Source: Xanthoparmelia taractica (Eukaryota; Ascomycota; Lecanoromycetes; Lecanorales; Parmeliaceae). Taken from it: DNA of 64,000 nt. Position 1 is the first letter of the stretch; each line of letters opens with the position of its first letter. The notes under the pieces were generated by a model. The model had not been told where the DNA came from. It saw only the letters and a list, made by a program, of their open reading frames with translations, and ran no database searches. Shown one piece after another: positions 10,852 to 22,360 of the stretch. The translations under genes were made by a program, and so were the position numbers. The DNA lies in the NCBI GenBank assembly GCA_033085395.1, contig JANQBS010000175.1:20755-84754 (forward strand). The letters run 5' to 3'.

Positions 10852-13800
10852 TCATTTCCCATAGCTGACTGTCCTTCCCAACGGGCTCCTGACTCGTGAT
10901 GCCCACTGCATGCTTTTCCTTCTCGCTTCCAGCAGCCTCCTCCGCACCGTCTCATCCGGTTGATCATCAATGTCCCCACTGACTGGGAACCCCATCTGCT
11001 TTGGCGGACACGTTCGTTGCACCAGCTCTGCGCCCTTGGACAGATAGTATGGCGTGGTGGGCGAACCCCAAGCAGAGCCGTCTTCGAGCATATCGTCTTG
11101 CGTTGTCGTCTGGATAGGAGTTGCTGGCACGGCCGACGGCTCCTGTTCTTGCGGCGTTTGTCGTTCAATGATAAATGTGTCTCTGCGGGAAACAGGAGTA
11201 TCAAAGGTGAGGAACTCTTTCGTAGGTGACATCTCATTTGCTGGGGAACCCTTGGCCGGTGTTTCCATGCTAGCAGGAATTAGGTTGCCGTTCATATTGG
11301 CAAGTGCTCGTGGTTCCATGGATTTGCGCCTGCGAGAGCCACCGCGAGGAACCATTGATGTGTCGATGGCATAGTCTGCTTCGTCCAGCCATTTGTCTTC
11401 ACGCTCGCAACTAGTAATGTTAGCAAGAGCATGTTACTCGTGGCTGATTATCTGACTCACTCTAAGACCCAGCCAACCCCGACACACAAGACTACCCCGT
11501 TGCTACTCCGAACCTTTTCCAACGTCCGCTTCCCACCGTCCTTGTAGACAACGTGGGTGATACCGACTCTGGTGGTATCTGACGATGCTGCCTGTGGAGC
11601 AGTGCTGTTGAGAGAGCTGCCCATGCTTGTCTTAGGATTCCATGACCATTGCTTCACACAGCGAGCACCCATTTGGGTCAAAAGATCGACAAATATCCCA
11701 CTCGCGTCTGCACCTTCAGAAGTGTGCACATCAACAAATACAACCGCGCCCTGAAGAACGTCTGGAACGACTGGTTTCCGTACACTTCGCCCAGGGGTCT
11801 CAGCATCCAGCCTCATAGCACTACCGGGCGTTTGCGGAAGCGTAGTCGCTACCAGCACTGGTGTAGCTGGTTGATCAAGCCTCGCGTTCTCGTTGTCAGC
11901 ATCTTGGGGAGCCTTCGATTGCCCAGCGCTATCATGACGAGCCCCATGAACAACAGATAAGGGGCCTCCAAACGACCGACTTCGCTGGCGAGTCACTATG
12001 AGAGGAGAACCCTCAGCGGAAGCGCGCAGAGGCACCTTCGAGACTGTGTGGATCTCTCGGGGTTGCTGAGAGATCTTCTTCGCAGGTGTGAGCGCTTTGG
12101 CGGGTGTGCAAGTTAATGTATGATCTTGCTCTGCCCGTAATATCTCAGCATCCGATGGCATAGCGTTTTCGTCTCCGTACTCTTCTGATGCTTGCGACTC
12201 TTGGCTGACTTGTAAAGCCGCAAGGTCCTGTTCGTTACTCACCATCTCCGCAGATGAGGCATCTTCGACGTTCTCTTCGCCATCCCGCATCGCCATTTCG
12301 TCTTCAAAGAACGAAGTTTTGGCGGGGGATCCCGTTGGAATTTCATCAACGGTTTGCTCAGGAGTTACGACCATCCCTGCGCCTCCTAGTGAGAACATTC
12401 CCCGCCCTTGACGAGGACGGGTTCCCGCGCTTTGTTTGTTGGGGCTGGATGCAGTCCACGAACTCAATTGATCCGCCAGCGTGGTGAATGATAGTTGATC
12501 TCCAGGGGCATCTGAGTCCTGGCCATCAATGACCGCAGGAGTGCCAAAATCCCGTGCGGAAATCCCATGTCTACGCAGCGGCGTGACACCGTATCCCTTT
12601 TCGGGAGACCCAAGCTCGTCTTCAGACACAGATTCGATGGAAACTCTCCTCAACGCGGCCGACGCAAACGAGAAGGCTGGACCTTTATATACTGTAGGAG
12701 TCTCTACAGGCTTTGCGGTCTCAGTTGTGTGATCGTTACGAATGACGGGTCCAGGTTCATCGATGACGATAGTATCATCAAAAGATACCGGCTCCTCGAA
12801 AGTGGCCACTGGAATTCGCAGGGGTGACTCGACTTCAGCATCAGCTTCCGTGGTTGGGCTTTTAGCGTGCATTGCTGAACTATCTTCCTCGTCTGCGTCT
12901 ATCTCGCGTTCTTCGGCCCTTTCCGTAAGGATTTTGGCGGTTTGCTCCGGAGATCTGACCCGGAAAGGGCTGCTGATGACCTTCCCGAGTGACAAGGTTG
13001 GAGCACTAAAGGGACTGCTTTGTCCGGATGTGATTGTGGCGTGAAAAGTTGGTGCTTTCATAGCAGACTTGACTGACGATACAAGCCCTGTTGACTTCAT
13101 AGGTGACACTGGTGGGCGGCGCGCAGGAGATTGCAGCAATGAAGCTTTGGACGGAGATCTGGAAGGACTATTATTGGAGTCCGTCGCTTTGTCTTCAATT
13201 TTCACTCTCTTTGGCGACTCTTGCAGCAATGATATCTTGAACGGCGACTTGGAAGGGAGAAGTATTGGTTGTGTCATGTTGTCTCCAAGGTTTCCTCTTC
13301 TTGGCGATGCTTGCAGCAATGAGACTTTCATAGGAGTACGAGAAGGCAAAAGCTCCGGCTGAGCCTTGCTGTCCCCAAGTTGAGCCTTCTTAGGAGAACG
13401 TTTGAGGGCGTCCTTGAATGGTGATGACGGCGGTCGCCGAGCTGGACTGGCAAGAATGCTCGACGACTTAAGCTTCGAAGGTGACGATGGCGCGGTGACC
13501 GGGTCGAGAATTAATTTGGTGACGCTGCCAAAATCTTTGGCTGGACTCATGACTTGTTTGGCAGGAGATTTGCTAAGAGCTCTGCTGGGTGTTTTCTCGC
13601 CGGCAAGCTCATCCTCGGAAATGATTGGATCACTCTTAGCAACTTGATTGACCTTCTTTGGCGATAGTGGCAATACTTCCTTTTTCCCAAGCTGCTGACT
13701 CTCCTGTGCTTTTGACACTGTGGCTTTCCTACCACGGGTAGTTGCTCGTGCTGCTGCTGGTGTACGGACTGGCTTCGCCTTTAGTCCTGTCAGCTTGATG

Positions 13801-14462
13801 GCAGACTTCTTCAGTCCTTCAGTCTCGATCGGCACGTTCTCCTTGTCTGGTTCCTGTTGAAATTTGACCCTCTTCTTCTGCGCGGGTGCCGCTAGTCTGG
13901 TGGCTGGGGTAGTCGATTGCATTTCTGTGGCATTGATGACTGGACGTCCACGTGTAGTCTTCTTCACTGGTACTGCTTTCTTAATTTCCTGCTGAGCCTC
14001 TTTGACTGCAGGCGCTGTCTCTAACGTCTTCTTGGGGCGACCTCGCGTCTTTGGACCATCCGGCTTCGCGACTTCGGCAGCAGTCGCCTTTGTTGGACGA
14101 TCTCTAATCCTCGGCGCGTCAGGCATCGAGCCTTCCGCTTTCTCGCCCGGGACAACCTTCTTTACTTGCCCCTTTTCTTTTGTGTGGTCGGGCTTCGCTT
14201 CTTGTTCAGCCACAGCTTCTTCAGTCGCTTCACCGTTCTCGTCGTCAGCTCGAGTCTTACGTTTGACCGGTAAGGATGGCTGAGCCGGCTTCTTCCTCAC
14301 CGAAGCAGCTTTAACGGAGGCTGTAGTAATCTTCGTTGCCTTAGGCTTCGAGGCTACATCGTCGGTGTTGATATTCTTTGCGCGAGCGCGTGTCACACGT
14401 TTGGGAGGTGAGTCTGCCATATCCGCAGTCTTCTTCCGCTTTGCAGCTTGTACGCCTGGCAT
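10852..14462 (-). CDS. BRCT-domain protein with AT-hooks and SLLQ-SP repeats
   Basis: Two exons, 14462-11461 and 11410-10852, give 1186 residues; the 50-nt intron (GTGAGT...ACTAG) lies inside the C-terminal domain. The N-terminal third is Lys/Ala-rich and contains AT-hook-like cores (KTRGRPKKT, TRGRPVIN). Residues around 340-460 hold a repeat: a Ser-basic-Ser/Thr-Pro unit followed by SLLQ and SP[RK]R, present three times, plus many S/T-P sites. The C-terminal region (about residues 910-1030) reads as a single BRCT domain: VVFVDVHTSEGADASGIF, then GARCVKQW, THVVYKDGGKRTLEK and the terminal aromatic-rich GVGWVLDCEREDKWLDEADY. Such proteins act in chromatin or DNA-damage signalling by phosphopeptide binding, and S/T-P sites suggest CDK control. 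Exact orthology (for example to microcephalin-type proteins) is inference. Confidence 0.85.
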
Positions 14463-15136
14463 TGGGACAGTTGAGGAAATTATGTGTTTTTGGATTGTGG
14501 GCGAAATGCGGTCGAACGCGGACAGAAGCCGAGTGGTAGCGGTCTTAAAATATTGTTGTTGTTATTTGTTGATGTTTTCCCCGCGTTGGTCGGATAGCAA
14601 CGACTGGCGCTAACACTAACCAGTTAAGATATAGCGCTCAGCTTCATTGGAAAGCTTGCTTTTTGGAAAGCTTGCTTTCTTTCTGGTTGCTGAAGTAGTA
14701 AAAGTGAGGATTTAAGCTCATTTAGTCTAGCCAATCAGATCATCAGATTTCGCAAATTCTACGCTAAAACACTGCTTAATCCTCCTTTTTCGAGCTAAAG
14801 CACTGCTTAATGAATTTAAGAGACGGAACGTCCCAAACAGGAAGTATTGTAGGGCTGAGCCTTGGAACAACAGTTTTCAACATTTATACAATCTAATTCC
14901 TCCACCGTTCCATACTGTATGATACTGATATAAATAAGCAAAAGTATAGATATAGATATGCGCTTTCAAATGATGCTAAAATCTCTGGGTTTGAACGGGT
15001 AACGACTATGATATTTAGAAATCAAATCGAGGGCCTTGCGATCGTAGATCGGTTAAAGTTCGGAGCCTCACGGAGCCTTACGATTGAGGCTATACAGCTC
15101 TTTCAAATTCTTCTATATCACGACCATATCACTACT
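14463..15136. other. Region between BRCT gene and Helitron ORF; short direct repeats
   Basis: It must contain the BRCT gene promoter and the 5' end of the Helitron. Two short direct repeats are visible: a 16-bp unit (TTGGAAAGCTTGCTTT) in tandem at 14647-14678, and a GCTAAA-CACTGCTTAAT word twice between 14760 and 14815. The exact Helitron 5' terminus (host A followed by TC) cannot be fixed without a second copy. Confidence 0.45.
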
Positions 15137-18100
15137 ATGGCCTCCCCTCATCGATCTATCTTCCTAGCAACTACCAGCAGTCTCGATAACCGAGTGCGCT
15201 CGCGTATATCCCATCAATCCCAGCGTCCTAATAAATCACTCGCCTCCTCGCCCGTCCCGCCTGCGACCCCATGCCCCCAACCAAAGCGAAAGATCCTGGG
15301 CGAATTAGATCCCAATACTCTCATTAATAGTCTCAAACGGAAGAAGCAGAAGCATGGCCTAAGATGTGTCAATCAGCCCTTGCGGAAGACAGCAAAACAG
15401 ATGGAAAACACGCGACATCTAAGGGAGCAAGAGATCTCTGAACGACGTCGATTGCGTCTGCGAAAAGAGACGAAGGACCGCCATAATCGCAAAGTAATAA
15501 GGGCTGAACGTCTTGGAGTGACTCCTCCTACTTCACTTACGCCTACACCAAGTCCTGAGCAACCTCAGTTCGTCTGCGAAGAGTGCGGTGCTTCGGAGCC
15601 ACTGGATGGCGTAGTGCTATGCCCGCGCCCTATATGCACTGTATGTCTAGACGAGGTTCGGTGGTGTGATGGCGGAAAGCATGAGACTATACGCTATAAT
15701 CACGTTCGTAATGGAAGGGAGCAATCGCGGTGTAATCGTTGCCATGATCTCGCTCAGGCTAGAAAGCGTCGTGCTCGACTGTTATCTGCTTCAGCTACTT
15801 CAGATGGTCCAGCTATTCCAGCTCGTCCAGTCGCTCCAGCTCTTTCAGCTATTCCATCTGCTTCAGCTATTCTATCTGCTTTATCTGCTTCGCCATCACC
15901 AATTGAGGACGAGATCTCGTTAGATACACTATGGTCTCGCGTTCGGAATCACGAGTTGACGCAGTCTGCTTGCTTCACGAAGGACTGGGATCTTATCGCC
16001 GATTTTCACACTGAGTTGGCCAAGTTAAGGAGGGAGATATGTGACATTTGCAACGAGATCGGCTTCAATATGAAGCTGCAACACGTTGATTTCAAGAATA
16101 TTTGCGCCAGTTGTCGAAATGATGGGTCCCAAGGGCCTCCCCTCTACTCCGCCGCAAATGAGATGGATCCTGGGCCCATTCCATCTGGTCTGCCAGGTCT
16201 GATCATGGCGGAAGAAATGCTGATCGCTAGAGCCCATGTGCAGATGCAAATGTCACGAGTTAAGGGCTGTCAATTTAAATATAAAGGCCACGTGATCAGC
16301 TGGATGCAGAACGTTTCAAAGCTCGCCCATAGACTTCCCTCCCTCCTTCAGGAACTGCAGGTGTTGATTATTAAGCCCACCTCGTTAAATCGACTCAATA
16401 GTGAACCTAGCCGTGAAATCCAGCGAAGATTTCGTGTGCGTCGCCGTTATATCGAGACCTGGCTAGTCTACTTGATCAGACACCATCCCGACTACCAATC
16501 AATCCAAATCGATCAAGAACGGCTGGCCCTGCTATCGGATGATGGCTCCATTGTTGATGATGTATCTACTATATTAGATAACGATGAGGAGGATGAGAAT
16601 GAGGGTGTGGAGGATTAAGAAGATCTAGTCTCTGAAAACGAATATTCAAATGCAGGTGTGTGCACTCGTTTAATGTCAATTTAGCCCATTTTCTCACTCC
16701 TTCCTAGATCATATCGATAACCCGGCTGCCTATCATGAAGAATCATGCGTATCAGATCAGACATCAGACGCTTCTGAGCTTCAAATACTTCAGAATCAGG
16801 TCAATTCAGTGGCTCATTCATCACCGCCACCGCCACGTGGAGTGGCCTTCACTTCGGCCTCTTTAAATCGTGAACCAATTAGCGAATTTGATCAGTCCTT
16901 GGATATCGCTCGTATGGTTTTTCCTACGCTCTTTCCCAGCGGCTTGGCCTCTTTTCGTACCCCTCGCCTTAGGCAGGTCAAATTTCGCGACTATATTCGA
17001 TATTTGATGAGATATCGTGATGAGAGGTTCGCACAGCATCCTCGCTTTCGTTGGTGGGCCTTCAATACGATGATGAGGTCACAGTCGAGGGAGTCTGGCA
17101 AGTGGGCCTGGAAACGTCTGGACTATCGCCATGTGGATATCGATGAGCTGCGTGACCTCGTTGCTAATGATAATCACAAGATCTCGGATATCGTGGTGCG
17201 GAAGGCCAATACTCTACGAGGCACACGTCCCTACTGGTGGCGAGCACGCACTGAACTCGAGTCATTTGTGTATAGCCAAGGGACCCCCAGCGTCTTCTTC
17301 ACTGTGAGCGCTGCTGATTTCCAATGGCATGACCTCTATCAGCATATGCCCAACAAAGACGAGTATTTTAACGCAACCGAGGCCGAGCGTCACAACATTG
17401 CTTTCCGTCTTATCCAGCAAAATCCTCACATCGTTACTGAATACCTGGATCTGCGGTTCCGTCTTCTGTTCAAACGCGTCCTAGGCAAGAAGTTCGACGT
17501 CTCGGATCATTGGTATCGATTTGAGTGGCAGGCACGGGGAAGCGGTTATATTCATGGCTTCTTATGGATTAGAGACGCCCCAGAAGTCGAACAGGTTACC
17601 GAGTATCTTCACTACTGGGGGGCTAGAGTTACTGCAATCAATCCCGGTGGTGATTTGCCTCCTGCAGCTGTCCATTCGTGCAGTCGTCCTTTTGCCACTC
17701 GTCAGAACACTCTTCGTGAGTTAGCCGAGCTCCTCAATCGAGTTTAGCATCACAAATGTATGGCTCAGTATTGTTATCGGCGGAATAAGATCACCAAGGA
17801 GGTTAGATGTCGATTTGCGTTCCCATGGCCTGAACGAGACACCCCTACCATCGGAAATCACAGCAATCCCGCCTTCCAGACCTTTGAACCGGCTCGTAAT
17901 GACTCACTGGTTGGCAAATACAACTCCACTGTGATCCTCGCATGGCTATCGAATATCGACTTCGCCCCCTATACTGATGAGAAGAGCGTGATTCATTATC
18001 TAGCCAAATATACGTCTAAGGAGGAGAAGAAGTCCGAGAAATTAGTCGATATGGGAAAGAATATTCTGCATAACCTTCCGAATAACGATCCCATGCTCGC

Positions 18101-20420
18101 CTGGATCACGAAGCTATACAATAGAATGATCTCAGAACGTGATTGGTCAGCCCAGAAGGTGTGTCATCTGCTATTAGGCCTCGACTTGCACAGGAGGTCT
18201 CGTGCGGTGGCTGACCTCGATATTCGGCCTAACCACGTCCAGCGCAGAAGGCTGCATCTAGACAATTCAGTAGCTGTTCTACACCAGACCTGGATTGAAC
18301 GATACTGCGCTCGGGCCGATTCCCTTTCGTCTGAAAGCCTATTGCAGATAATGCGGGCCTACAATTGGCACAGCGGGGCCTTCCGGCCTACTCGAAATCC
18401 GAAGGCCCTCAATTTATATCCTCGCCCGAATCAGCAGACGAACTACTCAGGATGGTGTCGAGCGAAGATCATGCTCCATCATCCCTTTCGAAAGACTGAT
18501 GAATCTAATCTGATGGTCGATAATAACAGAGTCTTTCATGACTGGGAGGAAGCCTATCATTACTGTCGCCAGCATCACACCCATCCTTCGGACCCTTTGG
18601 GCGATTTGCTAACTGCTGACCCACCCTCTTCGGACGAGACTCTATCTAATGTGGAGGATATCAATCATGACCATCAGGACGAGGAACTGCTGGCCCTCCG
18701 CAACCCATATCACGATGGTGATACCGTCTCAATCGAGACTAACCTGGGACGCCGACCTGAGGATTTAGATCACGACTGGTTGCAGAGGAGTTTCAGCATC
18801 GATGTTGACGAGACGGTTCAGCATATTGTGACCGTACACGACACCCATAATAATAACCCGGCACCTCCTTCTAGCCTCGACGGGGTCGGCGATCCCAATA
18901 GCCTCAACGCTCAGCAGAGAGACGTCTTCGATCGAGTGCTCGGTCATTTCCTACGAGGCCGCGAGAAGCAGCTTCTTCTACAGATTGATGGTGTGGCTGA
19001 TACTGGAAAGTCGAGGGTCATTGATATGATTTCCAATCATTTGACTTATCACGCCGCCCAGCGAGAAAGACGTAATCCAGTCATAAGAGGTGCTCCCACC
19101 GGGGTCGCTGCACATATCATCCATGGATCTACCCTTCATCGACTCCTCTCGCTATCGGTGAAGAAGGACTTTCAGAAGTTGAATGTGGAGTGTGTATCAC
19201 GACTGTAAGACTACTTTCGAGGCTATTGGCTGTTGATTATTGATGAGAAGTTAATGATAGGTGCCCAGATCCTTCACCAGATAGACCGTCGATTGCGTCA
19301 GATCAGGTGCAATCACGATGACTTCTTTGAGAGATTGAATATCCTCTTTTGCGGTGACTTTGGACAGCTTCCTCCTATTATAGCGCATGCTCTATATAAC
19401 ACTCTATCGACCGAGAGGAAGGATGTCAAGGCCGGCCTTAGAGCATATGCAGCCATCGATCAGACCATCGTCCTTTCACAAGTCATGCGTCAGCAAGGAA
19501 CCTCGCCTGAGGCTATCCAATTTCGTGACACCCTTGATGAACTGCGTAAGGGACCTATCTCATTGCCGAGCTGGCTGTCGCTTATTCGTCGAACGAAAGA
19601 TAGTCTCAGTACTGCGGAGTGGGAGTCGTTCGACGACGCCCTCCGTCTATATGCTACGAATCGTGAGGTCGATAGCTATAACCTTCTGCATCTGAAGTCC
19701 CTCCAACGTCCGGTCATGAACGTCAAGGCCATCAATACTGGGAAAGGTGCTAAACAGGCGACCTCGGACGAATGTGGTAATCTCGACAACGAACTACTGC
19801 TATCCGAGGGAGCTAAGGTCATGCTTCAGTGGAACCTATGCGTTGACGAAGGGCTAGTCAACGGAACGATGGCTACGGTGTATGCAATCATCTGGGGAGA
19901 CGGCGTTCAAGACCCATTCAGTACTATGCCCATAATGGTCCTCGTTGAGGTCGATGGCTACATAGGACGGGCGACTGTTTCTATCAATGGGAGGAACGTC
20001 GTTCCTATACTCTCTAGGACGCAGCAATGGGATCGAAATAGGAGCACATGCACCCGGACGCAAATTCCTTTGGCTTTGACCTTTGCAATCATCATCCATA
20101 AGAGCCAAGGTCTCACTCTAGCCAAGGCCGTGGTTAACCTAGACATCAAGAGGATCAACTCCATCCTCACCTATGTGGCTTTATCCCGAGTACGTTATAT
20201 CACGAGCCTTGCTATCGAGAGCTGTGCAGCCTTCGATCGATTCCCAAAGGGCCTCTCCCTATCCGTCAAGCTGCGAATGAACGATGCTAGCCGCCGTCTG
20301 GGTGAGCCTATTCCTTGGCCCATGGAGGGGTGTACGAATGTGAGGCCTGGACAGAGTGCCCTCGCTGAGGAAGTGGAGGATGCTATGGACCGTCTAACGG
20401 CGGAGTCTTTGATCGAATGA
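15137..20420 (+). mobile_element. Helitron (coding part)
   Basis: One near-continuous coding track on the plus strand encodes, in order, a Cys-rich N-terminal region, a Helitron-type Rep (HUH) nuclease and a Pif1-like SF1 helicase, which is the diagnostic RepHel arrangement of an autonomous rolling-circle Helitron. Termini are not resolved: the 3' end may lie in the repeat-rich flank after 20420, where hairpins are abundant. Codon use and G+C match the flanks, so it is not a deeply RIP-destroyed copy. Confidence 0.9.
15137..20420 (+). pseudogene. RepHel transposase gene of the Helitron, disabled by stop codons and motif changes
   Basis: The start is the ATG at 15137 (MASPHRSIF). The N-terminal block has a zinc-binding-like cluster (CEECGASEP, then CTVCLDEVRWCDGGKHE and CNRCHD). 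A 52-nt intron, 16656-16707, links it to the Rep block in frame, once the TAA at 16616 is read through. Rep motifs include FFTVSAADFQWHD, the HUH site as RGSGYIHGFLW (Tyr where the first His is expected, 17547-17549) and the two-tyrosine motif HYLAKYTSKEE, intact near 17990. The frame continues past a TAG at 17745 and a TAA at 19206. Helicase motif I reads GVADTGKS (Asp for Gly, 18999) and motif II IIDEKLMIG (Leu for Ser, 19251); later motifs NILFCGDFGQLPP, QVMRQQ and KSQGLTLAKA are intact. CAA/CAG to TAA/TAG, CAT to TAT and TCA to TTA all fit C-to-T at CpA. Inferred ancestral codons need other copies to confirm. Confidence 0.85.
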
Positions 20421-20467
20421 GCTAGACGCTAGGCCTAATTAGGAATCAGCCTATGGTTCTTTAGGAG

Positions 20468-20830
20468 GTGGATTTGGCTGCATCTCACTCTACACCATAC
20501 TCCCCCCCCGGCCCTTCTAGGCTCACTGAGTCATCACCTATCAGTTTCGCATGCTGAGATCTGTCAGTCAGTCGGTTCTGGGCATGTTTCTGGCACAGTT
20601 CAGCTGCTCCATCCGCTATGTGCAGGAAGCATAATTATAGAGCGTGGTGCTGGCGATGTGGATTCATCTCACTCGCCCCACCGTCCCTTCTAGACTCATT
20701 GAGTCATCACCTGTCAGCCTCGCATGCTAAGATCTGTCAGTCAGTCGGCTCTGAACCTGTTTCTGGCACGGTTCAGCTAGTTCATCCGCTATATGCAGGG
20801 AGTATAGTCAAAGAGCGTGGTGCTGGCGAC
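20468..20830. repeat. Two tandem imperfect copies of a ~180-bp unit after the Helitron helicase
   Basis: Copy A is 20468-20657 and copy B 20658-20830. Both begin GTGGATT and end GAGCGTGGTGCTGGCGA, and share GAGTCATCACCT, CGCATGCT and AGATCTGTCAGTCAGTCGG. A third start (GTGGATCTAG) follows at 20831. Differences are scattered substitutions and a few indels, so the duplication is not very recent. It is probably part of the Helitron 3' non-coding region or a tandem of its ends. Confidence 0.8.
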
Positions 20831-21126
20831 GTGGATCTAGAAGGATACTCGGTCCTCTCGTTAAGATTTTTTTTTATTTGCTGACGGGAGGCGGAGCATG
20901 GCCAAAAATCGGGTTCTATCCGTATGATGGAGAATAGCTGGAAACTCTAAATCCCAACCAACTTTTTTTCAACCTTCAGCCCCACCACCACCATTCAGAC
21001 ACACTCCCCAGTATGCTCGGAGTCAGATATACACTCTAGCTACCGCCGAGGATTCGTAGCAGCGATGTTCAATAGACCTCGCCGTCGCTGCGTGACACTG
21101 GGTCTGGGAAGGTCTCCCGGGGGCCT

Positions 21127-21524
21127 TTTTTTTTTTTTTTTTTTTTTTTTATACCCCCTCTATAAAGGGGGGTGGGTACCCAAAGAGGTACTCACCCTCA
21201 CACCTAAGGACCCTTCAGAGCGTTGCTCGCTGGCTGGGAGCCTTTATAACTGCTCCTGGCCGGCGAGCAACGCAAATACTTGGACCTATATTGCCCGCAA
21301 AGACCTGGGTACCCGGTCCCATCTCATAGATGAGATGGGATCGGGTACCTGCATTTGCCTCGACGCATCCAGGATCAATCATTCATGCATAGCGTTGCTC
21401 GCTGGCTAGGAGCACCTTCGATAGCTCCTGGCTGGCGAGCAACGCCAGTACTCCTAGGATCAACCATTCCTGCGTATCTAGCGTCCTCCCTCATACTGGA
21501 CACTCCCATCCAGTATGAGGAAGG
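21127..21524. repeat. Poly-T tract and cluster of four long hairpins
   Basis: A run of more than 20 T (from about 21127 to 21150) is followed by four stem-loops. Stems: 21220-21241 with 21252-21273 (22-nt arms, inner bases differ only by transitions); 21308-21327 with 21330-21349 (20-nt arms, 2-nt loop, one mismatch); 21392-21413 with 21424-21445 (22-nt arms, same family as the first, both starting GCGTTGCTCGC); 21485-21500 with 21509-21524 (16-nt arms, one mismatch). Nothing here is convincingly protein-coding. Confidence 0.85.
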
Positions 21525-21729
21525 ACCGGGTTACAACCCATTTCCTTTCACCCCTTTTCAAGGGCCTCCTCTTCTCAGGACACGCCTGGCCAGGCAAATG
21601 GCCAGACCAATGGCCTTTTAGCTCTCCCAAGAGACCCAGGACAGCGTTCACTGATCCAAGTAAGATATACATCCTATCCATCAAAGAGGGTGACTAATAG
21701 TGATGCTCAGGGAGGATTTTGAGTGATAG

Positions 21730-22157
21730 CGATCCTCATCTACACCTGACCGCGTGTCCGACCCACACGCACCAAATGAGATCTCCAAAGCATTTCGCCG
21801 CCTTCCAGCCAATGAGCAACTCAAATGCGCGGGTCTTCATTGCCCTGACCGGACTGATTGCAGCATTCTTGTTAGTATATACGAGGCAAAGAGCTACGAG
21901 TGGATGGACGGGGGAGTAAACGGGAGGAGAGGATCTTATATACGAGCCATCAGGATGTCTAGTAAGCCTCTCCTATGCTAAGCTATTCTACTTAATCTAA
22001 TTCCTTCATAGGAGTCTGCGGAGCCTCAGAATTAGGGCGCTGTCTCGTTCAGTCCGCCGCCCTCAAAGAATACTGTGTCGGCAAGCACGAGTGTCCCTCT
22101 ACACGATCCCGTGGCCGTCCACTACTTTACTCGAAGCGATATATGCATTATAACTAG
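21730..22157 (+). CDS. Small Cys-rich two-exon ORF downstream of the Helitron
   Basis: An open frame from 21730 to 21961 is joined by a 50-nt intron (21962-22011, GTAAGC...CATAG) to 22012-22157 in the same frame, ending at TAG. Exon 1 reads DPHAPNEISKAFRRLPANEQ then LKCAGLHCPDRTDC; exon 2 has CGASELGRCLV, EYCVGKHECPSTRSRGRP. Pattern words CGASE and GKHE also occur in the zinc-finger-like block of the RepHel protein at 15.6 kb, so it may be a related Helitron domain or a captured gene fragment. No in-frame ATG precedes the coding-like part, so it is probably the 3' portion of a gene whose 5' exon is lost or unresolved. Confidence 0.4.
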
Positions 22158-22360
22158 CGACGTGCATGCTCAATAGCGAGGGTTAAGGCCTATTGCTGTC
22201 GCCATATCTCTCTGCCGGTGTCGAGTTTTTAGCCATCCGAGCCGATGCTGGGACGCTCTCACCATTTCATCTGACTATCCACCATTCTACTCGGAGCTAG
22301 ATATTCATTATAGCTAGCGATGTGTATGCTCAGCAGCGAGGGTTAAAGTCTATTGTCGGC
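22119..22360. repeat. Tandem pair of ~160-bp imperfect repeats
   Basis: The segment starting CCACTACTTTACTCGAAGC at 22119 recurs diverged at 22279 (offset 160 bp). Shared words include ATTATA-CTAGCGA, GCGAGGGTTAA and CTATTG. The first copy contains the 3' end of the Cys-rich ORF, the second does not extend it. Confidence 0.65.
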
